Origin: a candidate division Zixibacteria bacterium HGW-Zixibacteria-1
GTDB lineage: Bacteria > Zixibacteria > MSB-5A5 > GN15 > PGXB01
DNA length: 64,000 nucleotides
NCBI GenBank assembly: GCA_002838945.1
Contig: PGXB01000004.1
Location: 1-64,000 of the forward strand
Reading direction: 5' to 3'
The notes under the pieces: generated by a model
Seen by the model: only the letters and a program-made list of their open reading frames with translations
The model's database searches: none
What the model was told of the DNA's origin: nothing
Program-made: the position numbers and the translations under genes
Part shown: positions 50,683 through 60,443 of the stretch, one piece after another
How the letters are laid out: each line of letters starts with the position of its first letter
Numbering within the stretch: the stretch's first letter is position 1

Positions 50683-51597
50683 TCAAACCACGGCCCCGAT
50701 AATACAGCCGACCGACATCAGCAGGCCGACCAGAAAATGAATCTGAATGGTTCCGGCCTGGGCCGGAATGAATTCTTTGAGATTTTGATATTCCCGGGCA
50801 AAAATGCGCACGGTTTTAAGGGCAATCGGCAATGACAACAAAGCTGCCAGCGCATAAGGGGTCAATCCGGCAAAGATAACCAGCAACACGACCCCGGCAT
50901 AGTTGCCGAAAATGAGAAAATAATACCCGGCGCGTGCGCGGCTTTTACCGAACGTAACGACCAGATGATTTTTGCCGACCGATTTGTCGGCCTCATAATC
51001 GGGAAACTCGTTAACATAAAGAATGGCGGTAATCAAGAACCCGATCGGGAACGAGGCCCAGAAAGAGAGCCAGCTGAAAGAGCCGGTTTGGACAAAATAT
51101 GAGCCCATGATGGGCAGGATGCCAAAACAGGCCAGAATGGACAATTCCCCGACCCGGTTATATGAAAAGGCAAATCGGGTGGCGGTGTAGAAAAACCCTC
51201 CGATAAAGCCGAGCGCGGCCAGAATCAGCACCCAGTAGCCGGGCGTATGGAAAAAGAGATAGATCCCGGCGGCAAGGGCTATGCCCCAGCAGATAAAGGC
51301 GGCGGTCAGGACGGCGCCCGGTGTCAGGATATGATCCTGAATCATCCTTGACCCGCCCGAAAACGGCGTGAAATGCGGGTTGACGTCATCATCGGTGGTT
51401 TTGTGGTCATAGTAGTCGTTGGCCATGTTGGCGGCGGCATGAGCCGCCACAACGCCGATCAGCGTAACGAAGAACAGAAGCCAGTGAAAGCGGCCGGTTT
51501 CATAATAGGCCAAAGTCGAGCCGAACAGCACCGGGATGATGGTTCCGGTAAAAAACGGCGCCCGGGCGGCCTTTATCCAAAGTATAAAAGAATTCAT
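50683..51597 (-). CDS. menA: 1,4-dihydroxy-2-naphthoate prenyltransferase
   Basis: A UbiA-family membrane enzyme that attaches the isoprenoid tail in menaquinone synthesis. It has 304 residues and about eight or nine membrane segments. The Asp motif NMANDYYDHKTTDDD (about 56-70) and the second, YVNEFPDYEADKSVGK (about 190), are present. So the organism probably uses menaquinone. Other men genes are not in the window. Confidence 0.9.
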   Translation of the reverse strand: MNSFILWIKAARAPFFTGTIIPVLFGSTLAYYETGRFHWLLFFVTLIGVVAAHAAANMANDYYDHKTTDDDVNPHFTPFSGGSRMIQDHILTPGAVLTAAFICWGIALAAGIYLFFHTPGYWVLILAALGFIGGFFYTATRFAFSYNRVGELSILACFGILPIMGSYFVQTGSFSWLSFWASFPIGFLITAILYVNEFPDYEADKSVGKNHLVVTFGKSRARAGYYFLIFGNYAGVVLLVIFAGLTPYALAALLSLPIALKTVRIFAREYQNLKEFIPAQAGTIQIHFLVGLLMSVGCIIGAVV

Positions 51598-51674
51598 AAA
51601 TAAAAATCCTGCGTTTTGTAATTAATATCCTTGTGACCGCCGGAATATAAAGCCAGGCGAGGTCTCAAATCAAC

Positions 51675-52427
51675 CTATTTTTCATCTTTTCTAAGGCCGG
51701 TGTAGCGCACCAGGATAATAGTGATTTCATATAGAAAATACATCGGGCCGGCCAATAATAATTGCGAGAAAACATCGGGGGTCGGTGTCAGAATAGCGGC
51801 CGCTACCAGGATCAGGACCAGCGCATACGGGCGGCCCTTGCGGAGAGTGCGCGCCGAGATAATGCCGATTTTGCCGAGGAAATAGCCGATGACGGGAAGT
51901 TCGAAGGTCAGGCCGAAGGCCAGAAGCATCATCCCGGCGAAAGAAACATAGCTGTTGACAGTGATAATAGGCGTCATGACATCCTGGCCATAGCCGACCA
52001 AAAACTTGATGGCATAGGGCAGGACAACATAAAAACAAAAGGCCGCGCCGCCGAGAAACAAAATAGAAGCGAAAAAGACAAAGGGAATGACGGCTGATTT
52101 TTCTTTGCTATAAAGGCCCGGCGCCACGAAACGCCAGATTTGATATAGAATGACCGGGGCGGCCCCGATGATGCCGGTATAGAACGATATTTTCAAATAG
52201 GCATAAAAAGAGCCGGTGATTTCGGTAAAATGGAGTTTGATATCACCCAGTGGGAAAACAATAAACTTAAAAATATGCTCGGCAAAAACGAAAGAGACGC
52301 CGGCGACGACGGCGACGGCCAGAATTGATTTGATTATGCGCCAGCGAAGCTCTTCGACATGATCCAGAAACGGCATGTCGCTTCGGCCGAATCTCTTTTT
52401 GGTTTCAGGGTCCGTGGTTTCAGTCAT
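51675..52427 (-). CDS. tatC: Twin-arginine translocase subunit TatC
   Basis: 250 residues with six membrane segments. The N-terminus has FLDHVEELRWRIIKSILAV, the binding site for the twin-arginine signal, and FYAYLKISFYTGIIGAAPVI and LAFGLTFELPVIGYFLG follow. tatA and tatB are not nearby. It exports folded proteins. Confidence 0.96.
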   Translation of the reverse strand: MTETTDPETKKRFGRSDMPFLDHVEELRWRIIKSILAVAVVAGVSFVFAEHIFKFIVFPLGDIKLHFTEITGSFYAYLKISFYTGIIGAAPVILYQIWRFVAPGLYSKEKSAVIPFVFFASILFLGGAAFCFYVVLPYAIKFLVGYGQDVMTPIITVNSYVSFAGMMLLAFGLTFELPVIGYFLGKIGIISARTLRKGRPYALVLILVAAAILTPTPDVFSQLLLAGPMYFLYEITIILVRYTGLRKDEK

Positions 52428-52505
52428 AGTAAAAGTGAATTAGTAACGCAAGTCGCTATAAGTCAACTTATTTTTCAACCAACAGGTAATGAAAGGATTA
52501 CAGGC

Positions 52506-52955
52506 TCAGCCGAGGAGTTTTTTTAGTTCTTCGAAAAACTCGGTTTTGTCCTGGAATTTGCGATAGACAGAGGCGAAACGGACATAGGCGATATCATCGA
52601 TCTCGCGGAGTTTCTCCATGACCAGTTCGCCGATATATTTGCTGGTGACTTCGCTCTTGGAGCGCTCCTGCAGACGGGCCTCGATTTCATCGACGATAGC
52701 TTCAATCTTCTTGACCGAGACCGGCCGCTTGTTGCAGGCCAGCTTAATGCCGCGGTGAAGTTTTTCATGGTCAAAAGGCTCTCGTCGGCCGTCGGATTTC
52801 AGGACGGTCAGGGTGACATTTTCGATATATTCGTAGGTAGTAAAACGCTCCTTGCATTTGAGACATTCGCGGCGTCGCCGCACGGCACGACCGTCCTGGG
52901 CCGAGCGGGAGTCGACGACTTTGTCCTCCTCATGTCCGCAGAAGGGGCATTTCAC
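52506..52955 (-). CDS. nrdR: Transcriptional repressor NrdR
   Basis: Represses ribonucleotide reductase genes according to ATP/dATP. It has 149 residues. The zinc ribbon is CPFCG (C3, C6) and CLKC (C31, C34); the ATP-cone has [20 protein letters not shown]. It overlaps the dCMP deaminase gene by 4 bases; both act in the control of nucleotide pools. Confidence 0.96.
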   Translation of the reverse strand: MKCPFCGHEEDKVVDSRSAQDGRAVRRRRECLKCKERFTTYEYIENVTLTVLKSDGRREPFDHEKLHRGIKLACNKRPVSVKKIEAIVDEIEARLQERSKSEVTSKYIGELVMEKLREIDDIAYVRFASVYRKFQDKTEFFEELKKLLG

Positions 52956-53452
52956 AGCGGCAGACCCTCGACTTTGATATCTTTGTTGTTGACGATAAGC
53001 GTCTTGATGGACACTCCGGCTTCCTCGAGCATTTCTTTCGAGAGATCATCGGGGTACCCCTCCCCTATGAAAATTTCCCTGATGCCGGCATTGATGAGAA
53101 TCTTGGCGCAGAGAATACAGGGAAAGGTGGTGGAATATAATATTCCGCCGGCGACTGAGACGCCCGAAGTGGCGGCCTGGATGATGGCATTCTGCTCGGC
53201 ATGGATGGCCCGGCAGAGTTCATGACGCTGACCTGATGGAATGCCCATCTGTTCGCGCATGCAGCCGATATCAAGGCAGTGCCGAAGGCCGGACGGGGAG
53301 CCATTGTAGCCGGTGGCGAGAACCTTTTTGTCTTTGACAATGACGGCTCCAACCTGGCGGCGAAGGCAGGTGGAGCGGGTGGCGGCCAGCTGGGCGATTC
53401 GCATGAAGTATTCGTGCCATGACGGCCGATTGTGATTGTTGTTTATATTCAT
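52952..53452 (-). CDS. dCMP deaminase
   Basis: Converts dCMP to dUMP in pyrimidine synthesis. It has 166 residues. The zinc and catalytic motifs are HAEQNAI (His and Glu) and PCILCAKIL. The [14 protein letters not shown] block is the substrate-side signature. Length is normal. ATGA overlap with nrdR. Confidence 0.92.
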   Translation of the reverse strand: MNINNNHNRPSWHEYFMRIAQLAATRSTCLRRQVGAVIVKDKKVLATGYNGSPSGLRHCLDIGCMREQMGIPSGQRHELCRAIHAEQNAIIQAATSGVSVAGGILYSTTFPCILCAKILINAGIREIFIGEGYPDDLSKEMLEEAGVSIKTLIVNNKDIKVEGLPL

Positions 53453-53473
53453 TGAGGCAATCTAATAAGCTGT

Positions 53474-54268
53474 TCAAACCGGCGCAATTAAAATTTTGGC
53501 GGCGGATTTGTAGTCGATATCGAAGTATTCGGCGGCGGAGCCCTGATTGACGGCTATTTCGAGATAACCGAAGGAATTAATATAGCAGACGGGTTGTCCG
53601 ATTTTGACCGAGCCGAAAGTGGTTCGGACATATCCAATATTGTGATCGTTCAGGTGGACATTTATCCTGCCGGCGGGCAGATCGGGCGATTTCAGCGAGG
53701 TCACGAGATTGCCGAAGCGGTCGATATAGATAATTCGCCCAAGAGCCATATCGGTTTTCCTGGCCTTCAGGGGTTTGGGCCGGACAATAGATTCAAGTTC
53801 GGGGCCGAACCGATCGGGCTGGACACCCAAGGACAGATAGGCGGCAATGGGGGCGAAAATATCCCGGCCGTGAAAAGTCGGTGACACATCTTTCAGGAAA
53901 TATTTTTTCTTCGTTAGCGAAATGATTCTACGGATCTGCTTTGGGCCCAGGAACGAAAACAGGCCGTTATCGGGGCCGACAAAAAAGTGATCCTCGGTTT
54001 CGACGACGAGGGACTTGCGCCTGGAGCCGACACCGGGATCGATAATACCGAGATGGATAGTGCCGGGCGGGAAATTGTGGTATGAGGTCTCGAGCAGGTA
54101 GCTTCCCGCTTCGATATTAAAGGGCGGGGCATTACTGGAAATGTCGATTATACGGGCACACGGGTTCAGGTATAATATTATCCCCTTGATGATTCCGGCA
54201 TAGTTGTCGATCAGGCCGAAATCAGTCGTCAATGTGATGGTCGGGCAATTAGTATTTACAATTGCCAA
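53474..54268 (-). CDS. SAM hydrolase/hydroxide adenosyltransferase (DUF62)
   Basis: 264 residues. It has ITLTTDFGLIDNYAGIIKGI, the PPGTIHLGIIDPGVGSRRKS block, and FVGPDNGLFSFLGP, all typical of the SAM-dependent fluorinase/chlorinase superfamily branch that hydrolyses SAM to adenosine and methionine. The 21-23-residue loop specific to fluorinase is not seen. It overlaps the PPC-domain gene by 13 bases. Confidence 0.88.
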   Translation of the reverse strand: MAIVNTNCPTITLTTDFGLIDNYAGIIKGIILYLNPCARIIDISSNAPPFNIEAGSYLLETSYHNFPPGTIHLGIIDPGVGSRRKSLVVETEDHFFVGPDNGLFSFLGPKQIRRIISLTKKKYFLKDVSPTFHGRDIFAPIAAYLSLGVQPDRFGPELESIVRPKPLKARKTDMALGRIIYIDRFGNLVTSLKSPDLPAGRINVHLNDHNIGYVRTTFGSVKIGQPVCYINSFGYLEIAVNQGSAAEYFDIDYKSAAKILIAPV

Positions 54269-54681
54269 AAGCTGAACCCCACTTCAGGATCCGGTTTTCT
54301 GAACAGTTTTTCCTCGAAGACCTTGATATATAATTCGATAGTAACTGAAACGGTGGCCTCATAGAGATGTCCGGTATAGGCGCACAGGGATCGCTCCGAG
54401 ACGGTCGCATGAAGATGCACAAACGGCTCGCCGGTGGTTTCGACCCAGGATATATTTCCGGTCAGGTTACCGACTTCGAGGTTATCTTTAAACGTTTTCT
54501 TGAAATATTCTTTTTGTTCTATGTCGAATATCCCCAGGGTGGCATCGGTAATGGCCCCGATGCCGTTGATTATTCCGGATGGGATATTTTGCTGTCTGAC
54601 GAATTCAGCCAGTGAAGCGACCACTTTATCGCCCTTTTCGAGGCGAACCAGGAAGCCGTCTTTCACTTTGCGGAATTTCAC
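54256..54681 (-). CDS. PPC/DUF296-domain protein
   Basis: 141 residues, a single plant-and-prokaryote-conserved (PPC) domain. It shows IPSGIINGIGAITDATLGIF and EPFVHLHATVSERSL, with the HLH metal-site pattern of this family. Bacterial members are of unknown function and do not usually bind DNA by themselves. It overlaps cutA by 4 bases. Confidence 0.88.
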   Translation of the reverse strand: MKFRKVKDGFLVRLEKGDKVVASLAEFVRQQNIPSGIINGIGAITDATLGIFDIEQKEYFKKTFKDNLEVGNLTGNISWVETTGEPFVHLHATVSERSLCAYTGHLYEATVSVTIELYIKVFEEKLFRKPDPEVGFSFWQL

Positions 54682-54995
54682 TCGCTGGTCTCCTTATCGA
54701 GCCAGTCGAGATAATCGGGGTTGCCCTCGGCCACAGTCAGGGCGAGAACCTCAGGAATTTCATAGGAATGAGCCTCGCGGATAAATTTAATCAGCCGTTC
54801 GACTTTTTTGGTGGTGGTTTTGGCGATGAGCAGGCTTTCGATATCTTTTTTCTGTCCACCTTTCCAGTTATAAATGGACTTGACGGTATCGACAATATTT
54901 ACGCAGGCGGCCAGTTTGCTTTCGACCATTTTCTGGGCCAAATCCTCGGCTTTGTCCGGGGGAACGGTAATCATAACGACTCTAAAAGCAGACAT
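54678..54995 (-). CDS. cutA: Divalent-cation tolerance protein CutA
   Basis: 105 residues. It has AEDLAQKMVESKLAACVNIV and SIYNWKGG, then LLIAKTTTKKVERLIKFI, all typical. It is a stable trimer linked with metal tolerance; the direct role is unclear. It lies 14 bases after the thiamine-binding-type gene. Confidence 0.93.
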   Translation of the reverse strand: MSAFRVVMITVPPDKAEDLAQKMVESKLAACVNIVDTVKSIYNWKGGQKKDIESLLIAKTTTKKVERLIKFIREAHSYEIPEVLALTVAEGNPDYLDWLDKETSE

Positions 54996-55009
54996 ACAGC
55001 GACCTCTCT

Positions 55010-55315
55010 TTATGTTTTAATCTTTCTTTTCAGTTTTCTTTCAAGCGACTCCACTTTACCGGTCAGGCGTTTTTTGGCGCCCTTGCGGTCATCCATGGTC
55101 ATGACCATATAGACCCTATTATTATTTCGGCGCATTTGCAGGCGACATTTATTAATAAGTTTCATTATTGCCTCCCACTCCCCTTCCACGACGGTGGACA
55201 TGGCGGAGGTTTTATAGGAAAGGCCCGATTTATCGATAATATTTATGATTTTGGCAACTTCGGCGGAAGCCGACTCCTTTTTCCCGACTGGGAACATGGA
55301 AAACTGGATTAGCAT
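55010..55315 (-). CDS. MTH1187-type thiamine-binding protein
   Basis: 101 residues. It has the alpha/beta pattern of the YqgV/MTH1187 family with FSMFPVGKKESASAEVAKII, YKTSAMSTVVEGEWEAIM. The last 20 residues are basic. Family members can bind thiamine or related ligands; here that is inferred. It is the first gene of the run down to dCMP deaminase. Confidence 0.8.
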   Translation of the reverse strand: MLIQFSMFPVGKKESASAEVAKIINIIDKSGLSYKTSAMSTVVEGEWEAIMKLINKCRLQMRRNNNRVYMVMTMDDRKGAKKRLTGKVESLERKLKRKIKT

Positions 55316-55459
55316 AAATTACCTCATAAGGATTTTCGCATTTATATGCATTTTAGTCAAGACAAAACTTTTCCATAATAATCATGTCGATATCGCAGAT
55401 ATAACGAGGCTTGGCGGTTTTTTATTGGAAACGATTGAGTCCAAATCACAATGAAATAT

Positions 55460-57103
55460 TCACTCCTTCTTTATATATGCTCTGGCCATTTGATCGAATG
55501 ATATCTCCTCGTAATAATCTGAAATGAATTTTTCAATTGGCTCCGGGATAACCTCGGAGAAAGTCAGTATTAATTCAGGTTTATTCTGGCTCATGATCTC
55601 AACTGACATGGCGACCATTGCATCGTTAATTTCGCGTTTATAATACCAACCGATGGGCGATGGATTTCTTCGATTTGTCAAAAAATAGACTCCCGGAAAA
55701 TCAGGATAGACAAAGATATTCTCGCCTTTTATGCTATGTGACTCAATGAATTGAACCATGCTATCGACATATTGAACGTTTCCTTCGGTCGATTTTATGC
55801 CGCCCAGTTTCTTGCAATTAAAATGACTGCTAAGGTATTTCGGACCGCGATCTTTATAAACAAATTGATGTTTATGATATATGCTTAACAATGTTATAAT
55901 AAGAAATATCACATATACTGTTGTACGACCGAATTTGAGGATAGTGACATTACGAAAAATCAGGTAAGAAACAGGCAAGGCAAACCCCGCGCCTACGTTG
56001 GCAAAAAACAAACCGCCATAATTAAATCCGGCAAGATATTGAATAACTATGGCATAAATAATTAACGGCGTAAAGGCAGTAAACGAGGTACAATTAGCAT
56101 AATATTTGTTCGCAGCAGAATTGCTGTAGTATAATGTTGCTGCAGCATATGTCAGGAATATTATAAAAAATATAAAATTCCTCGTATTGTCAATAACTGC
56201 CAATCCATATATGCCGAATAGAATTAAGACTATGGCATATAAGAGCCACTTTTTCGAATTGGAATTGTTAAGAAGTACAACCGCCACTATCATTGGAAAG
56301 GCAGCTTTAAGGGCAATTACGTTATCCTGGAATATTGAGAAATAGAGGCTGTAACCGCTGCACACCCGAGGAAGAACAAGGACATTGTTATAAAACGCCA
56401 TAAGTGAATCTGTGAAGAATAAATAACCGGCGAACAATACAACCGGAATAAACAAACCCGCCATGACCTTTAGCATTTCCCAAAAACCCGGAAGAACAAT
56501 GTCTTTGCGCAGTAATTTTATAATAATTATTATTAATAATATCAAAGGAATCAGCAGAAAATAATTCTGTTTTGCCATACCAGCCAGAAATCCGAAAAGA
56601 CCTGCCACATAGTACTTCTTTATGTCAAAAAAGAGGACAGACAGAATCGCAAAAAACAGGCCATCATAGCTGTACCAAGGGAAATCCAGAAGCATGGTCA
56701 TTACATTGTAGGATAGAAATAGCAACAATAACAACTCTATCCCTCGGCAAAATCTCTTATATAAAAATGATGTCAATATAACCATCAGAGAAGATTGAAT
56801 GACCAGAAATATTCTGGCGCCAAGCAGAGTATAACCGTCCTTAAAAATACTCATTAGAAAGGCCTGGATATATAATGATAAGGGAGTTCTTAGAAAATAG
56901 AAATCTACATATGGTTTTTCTCCGTCCAAAATCCTTTCGGCCATTGATTGAAGATAACCCTCATCCATCACAAGGCTATATCCATAACCGACATATAGAA
57001 TATTATAACCAATGACATAGGCCAAAAATACCAGATATGGCCAAATTGATGCAAAAAAGGCCATTTCGAATCGAAATGACCCTTTTAAGTCTGTAGCCCA
57101 CAT
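55460..57103 (-). CDS. GT-C-type membrane glycosyltransferase-like protein
   Basis: 547 residues with about 11-12 membrane segments. The N-terminal YSLVMDEGYLQSMAERILDG and YVDFYFLRTPLSLYI blocks resemble dolichyl-/undecaprenyl-phosphate-mannose-type (PMT/ArnT) transferases, in which the Asp-Glu pair in the first loop is catalytic. The C-terminal part (about 425-547) is soluble and periplasmic. The DNA is clearly AT-rich beside glyA, suggesting acquisition. Donor and acceptor are unknown. Confidence 0.72.
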   Translation of the reverse strand: MWATDLKGSFRFEMAFFASIWPYLVFLAYVIGYNILYVGYGYSLVMDEGYLQSMAERILDGEKPYVDFYFLRTPLSLYIQAFLMSIFKDGYTLLGARIFLVIQSSLMVILTSFLYKRFCRGIELLLLLFLSYNVMTMLLDFPWYSYDGLFFAILSVLFFDIKKYYVAGLFGFLAGMAKQNYFLLIPLILLIIIIIKLLRKDIVLPGFWEMLKVMAGLFIPVVLFAGYLFFTDSLMAFYNNVLVLPRVCSGYSLYFSIFQDNVIALKAAFPMIVAVVLLNNSNSKKWLLYAIVLILFGIYGLAVIDNTRNFIFFIIFLTYAAATLYYSNSAANKYYANCTSFTAFTPLIIYAIVIQYLAGFNYGGLFFANVGAGFALPVSYLIFRNVTILKFGRTTVYVIFLIITLLSIYHKHQFVYKDRGPKYLSSHFNCKKLGGIKSTEGNVQYVDSMVQFIESHSIKGENIFVYPDFPGVYFLTNRRNPSPIGWYYKREINDAMVAMSVEIMSQNKPELILTFSEVIPEPIEKFISDYYEEISFDQMARAYIKKE

Positions 57104-57124
57104 ATAATCAGCAACACCTTCAGA

Positions 57125-58372
57125 TTATTTCTTTCTCTCCGAATAAAGCGGGAATTTATCACAAAGCGACTTCACTTCCAGCCTGATTTTTTCCAGGGCG
57201 GCATCATCATTCATATTGATAATGGCGCGATCGATGAAATCGGCGATGGTTTTCATCTCGTTGATACCCATACCGCGGGTGGTCAAAGCCGGAGTGCCGA
57301 TACGGATACCGGAGGTCACAAACGGCTTGCGGGTGTCGAAAGGCACCGTGTTCTTATTGACGGTGATACCGGCTTTATCGAGAGTGTTTTCAACCTTTTT
57401 GCCGGAATATTCGCGGTCAAGGAACGACATCAGGAAAAGATGCGTATCGGTGCCGCCGGAGACGATGTGATAGCCGCGGCCTTTCAGCTCTTCGGCCATG
57501 GTTCGGGCGTTATCGAGAATCCGCTTCTGGTAGCTTTTGAATTCGTCGGTCATGGCTTCTTTGAGCGCAACCGCTTTGGCGGCGATAATATGCATCAGCG
57601 GGCCGCCCTGAATGCCGGGCATAACGGTGCGGTCGAGATCGGCGGCATATTTTTCTTTGCACATAACCATCCCGCCGCGAGGGCCGCGCAGGGTCTTATG
57701 CGTGGTGGTGGTAACGAAGTCGGCATAGGGAATCGGCGACGGATGCAGATTGGCTGCGATCAGGCCCGCGATATGGGCGATATCGACCATCAGGTAGGCG
57801 CCGACAGCATCGGCCGCTTCGCGGAAGCGCGGGAAATCAAGGGTGCGGGGGTAAGCGGAAGCGCCGGTGACGATTAGTTTTGGCTTGATTTCTTTGGCCA
57901 GCGCAATCAGTTTGTCCATGTCGATAACTTCGGTATCCTTCTCCACCTGATAGGCGTGAAACTGGAACAATTTACCGGAGAAATTGATGGGGTGGCCGTG
58001 CGTCAGGTGACCGCCATGCGAGAGATCCAGCCCCATGACTTTGTCGCCAGGTTCGAGAATGGTGAAATAGACCGCCATGTTGGCCTGCGAGCCGGAATGC
58101 GGCTGCACATTGGCATGTTCACAGCCGAACAGCTTTTTGGCGCGTTCGCGGGCGAGATCTTCGGCGATATCGACAAATTCGCAGCCGCCGTAATATCTTT
58201 TGCCGGGATATCCTTCGGCATACTTGTTGGTCATGATCCCGCCGGCGGCTTCAAGGACCGCTTCGGAAACGAAGTTCTCCGAGGCGATCAGTTCCAGCTT
58301 GTCCGATTCGCGGTTGGTTTCCTTGAGAATCGCTTCATATATTTCGGGGTCGGTTTGTTTGAGATATGACAT
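57125..58372 (-). CDS. glyA: Serine hydroxymethyltransferase
   Basis: Makes glycine and methylene-THF from serine. It has 415 residues. The PLP lysine lies in [15 protein letters not shown], and [16 protein letters not shown] and the [12 protein letters not shown] block are conserved. About 75 bases with a possible terminator separate it from rpiB upstream. Confidence 0.97.
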   Translation of the reverse strand: MSYLKQTDPEIYEAILKETNRESDKLELIASENFVSEAVLEAAGGIMTNKYAEGYPGKRYYGGCEFVDIAEDLARERAKKLFGCEHANVQPHSGSQANMAVYFTILEPGDKVMGLDLSHGGHLTHGHPINFSGKLFQFHAYQVEKDTEVIDMDKLIALAKEIKPKLIVTGASAYPRTLDFPRFREAADAVGAYLMVDIAHIAGLIAANLHPSPIPYADFVTTTTHKTLRGPRGGMVMCKEKYAADLDRTVMPGIQGGPLMHIIAAKAVALKEAMTDEFKSYQKRILDNARTMAEELKGRGYHIVSGGTDTHLFLMSFLDREYSGKKVENTLDKAGITVNKNTVPFDTRKPFVTSGIRIGTPALTTRGMGINEMKTIADFIDRAIINMNDDAALEKIRLEVKSLCDKFPLYSERKK

Positions 58373-58403
58373 AGCTTCTTACCTGTCTAAATTTCATTAT
58401 TAA

Positions 58404-58430
58404 AGCAGACCGCTGCGCGGCCCGCTTTTT
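58404..58430 (-). terminator. Possible hairpin/attenuator between rpiB and glyA
   Basis: AGCAGACCGC (58404-58413) pairs with GCGGCCCGCT (58417-58426) at 8 of 10 positions. T-rich sequence flanks it on both sides. It may stop or reduce transcription before glyA. Confidence 0.4.
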
Positions 58431-58447
58431 ATTATATGCAATATATA

Positions 58448-58900
58448 TTAATTTTCTTCAGCGTCTTTAATTTTATTCAGCCGCCGTTCATGGCGGCCGC
58501 CCTCGAATTCAGTCCCCAGCCAGGTTTTTAGAATATCTTCCACGTCATTGAGGTCGGTGTATTTCTGGGACATGGTCAGGACATTGGAATCATTATGGAG
58601 CCGCGCATAATAGGCCATATCCTTGTTCAGGCAAAGGGTGGCGCGGATGCCTTTGACCTTGTTGGCGATGATGGTCATACCGTTGCCGGTCCAGCAGACC
58701 GCAATACCGCGGTCAACCTCTCCCCCGGCGACCGCCCTGGCCACGCGCAGGCCGTAATCGGTATAATCGACCGAGTCATTGCCCCCGGTGCCGAAATCGA
58801 CGACACCATGGCCGAGTTGAGTCAGGATCGACTTGACTCGTTCCTTCAACTCAAATCCGGCATGATCCGAACCGATGGCAATAGTCATATTATCCCTCAT
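58448..58900 (-). CDS. rpiB: Ribose-5-phosphate isomerase B
   Basis: Interconverts ribose 5-phosphate and ribulose 5-phosphate. It has 150 residues with IGSDHAGFELKERVK near the start and IANKVKGIRATLC in the middle. The active-site loop reads CWTGNG where most members have CGTGIG; the Cys is kept. It starts within 1 base of ilvE. Confidence 0.9.
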   Translation of the reverse strand: MRDNMTIAIGSDHAGFELKERVKSILTQLGHGVVDFGTGGNDSVDYTDYGLRVARAVAGGEVDRGIAVCWTGNGMTIIANKVKGIRATLCLNKDMAYYARLHNDSNVLTMSQKYTDLNDVEDILKTWLGTEFEGGRHERRLNKIKDAEEN

Positions 58901-59848
58901 TTATTTTGCCGGGACGCTGTTCTTCTTCGGGATGTATGTCAACCAGCCATAGATGTCTTCAGCGCGCCCTTCGACAATGTCAAACAGACGGGTCTGGAGT
59001 GTTTCGGTAATCGGCCCGCGGCGGCCTTCGCCGATCTGAATATCATCGATAAATGAAATCGGTGAGATTTCCGCGGCGGAACCGGTAAAGAATACTTCAT
59101 CGGCAATATAAAGCATCTCGCGCGGAATGCTTTGCTCGACGACCGGAATATTAAATTCCTTGGCCAGGATCATGACCGTGTCGCGCGTGATGCCAGCCAG
59201 CACCGAAGATGACAGCGACGGCGTGATCAATTTGCCGTTGTAAACAAGAAAGACGTTTTCGCCCGAGCCTTCGGAAACATGGCCGTAAGTATCGAGAGCT
59301 ATACCCTCGACATAGCCGCGGGAAAGCGCCTCGAGTTTGATAAGCTGACTGCCCATATAATTGGCGCCCGCCTTGGCCATCATCGGCATGGTATCAGGAG
59401 CGTTTCTTCGCCATGATGAGACACAGACTTTTACGCCCTTCTCCATCGCTTCCGGTCCGAGATATTTACCCCATGGCCAGGCGGCAATAGCCACATCAAT
59501 CGGGCACGGTGTGGGATCGACACCGAGAGTATCATACCCCCGATATACAATCGGGCGAATATAGCAGGCATTGAGGTTGTTGGCGGCGACCACCTCGAGC
59601 GCGGCATCATAAATCTGCTGCTTGGTAAACGGGATTTTCATCCGGTAAATCTTGGCGGAATTGAAGAGTCGATCGACATGATCCTGGTGACGGAAGGCGG
59701 CCGGCCCCTGGGGCGTCGTATAAACGCGCTGGCCCTCGAAAATCGCTGAACCGTAATGAACTACATGGGAGAGAACATGGATTTTGGCGTCATCCCAGGG
59801 AACCAGTTTACCGTTCATCCAGATATAATCGACTTTATTAAAAGGCAT
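58901..59848 (-). CDS. ilvE: Branched-chain amino acid aminotransferase
   Basis: Class IV PLP aminotransferase, 315 residues. It has YGSAIFEGQRVYTT, GYVEGIALDTYGHVSEGSGE and EVFFTGSAAEISPI, typical of IlvE; the PLP Lys lies in the LIKLEALSRGY block. It is the first gene of the run ilvE-rpiB-glyA. About 210 bases without gene precede it. Confidence 0.95.
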   Translation of the reverse strand: MPFNKVDYIWMNGKLVPWDDAKIHVLSHVVHYGSAIFEGQRVYTTPQGPAAFRHQDHVDRLFNSAKIYRMKIPFTKQQIYDAALEVVAANNLNACYIRPIVYRGYDTLGVDPTPCPIDVAIAAWPWGKYLGPEAMEKGVKVCVSSWRRNAPDTMPMMAKAGANYMGSQLIKLEALSRGYVEGIALDTYGHVSEGSGENVFLVYNGKLITPSLSSSVLAGITRDTVMILAKEFNIPVVEQSIPREMLYIADEVFFTGSAAEISPISFIDDIQIGEGRRGPITETLQTRLFDIVEGRAEDIYGWLTYIPKKNSVPAK

Positions 59849-60059
59849 AAACCCTCCTGAAATATCAAAAGGTTATAAGAAGCGTCTGGTCGAAATATAT
59901 AGGATTGGGCGCGCAAATTCAAGGTTAAATGCCCCACTTTGTGAATTTTTTCCCGAAGAAGCGGGGAGTTTTGGACCGGTCTGCTCAACAAAGGAATTAT
60001 TGTTGATTATTAAAGTTATAGCGTAAATGTTGGAAATAAGCAAATATGGAGATGACGAT

Positions 60060-60290
60060 ATGATTAACATAATCCGGGCCAAAGAGCGACATTTTTCGGA
60101 TTTTGGGTGGCTGAAAACTTACTGGTTGTTTTCATTTGCCGATTATTATGATCCGAATAACATTCAATTCGGGGCGCTGCGGGTTTTCAACGATGATGTG
60201 GTCGAGCCCGGTACCGGGTTTCCGACGCATCCGCATCATGAGATGGAGATAGTCACGGTTGTTTTAACGGGTATGATGAGAAGACATTGA
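60060..60290 (+). pseudogene. Truncated pirin-family gene
   Basis: 76 residues match the first third of pirin proteins (full length about 230): INIIRAKERHFSDFGWLKTY, FSFADYYDPNNIQFGALRV and GTGFPTHPHHEMEIVTVVL, keeping the first metal-binding His pair. It ends abruptly in GMMRRH and stop, and the downstream frames do not continue the family. GGAG lies 9 bases before the ATG. So it is probably a remnant. A palindromic element begins 31 bases after it. Confidence 0.75.
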
Positions 60291-60321
60291 AAGGCCGGAA
60301 AAAGTAACGTTATTTAAGAAG

Positions 60322-60404
60322 GGCAGATCCTTCGAATCTCAGGAGAACTGTGGACAGGCCTCCTGAGTCTCGCAAGCCCTGAGCTTCGAAGGGAAGGATC
60401 TGCC
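60322..60404. repeat. 83-bp nested palindromic element
   Basis: GGCAGATCCTT (60322-60332) pairs with AAGGATCTGCC (60394-60404), and CGAA with TTCG next to it (with a 3-base bulge). Inside, CTCAGGAG (60338-60345) pairs with CTCCTGAG (60360-60367). The whole folds as one branched hairpin. No gene is present. It looks like a dispersed palindromic repeat or MITE scar. Confidence 0.65.
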
Positions 60405-60443
60405 GCCCACAAAACAAAATAACTCACTTAGAGGGAGGTTCAA

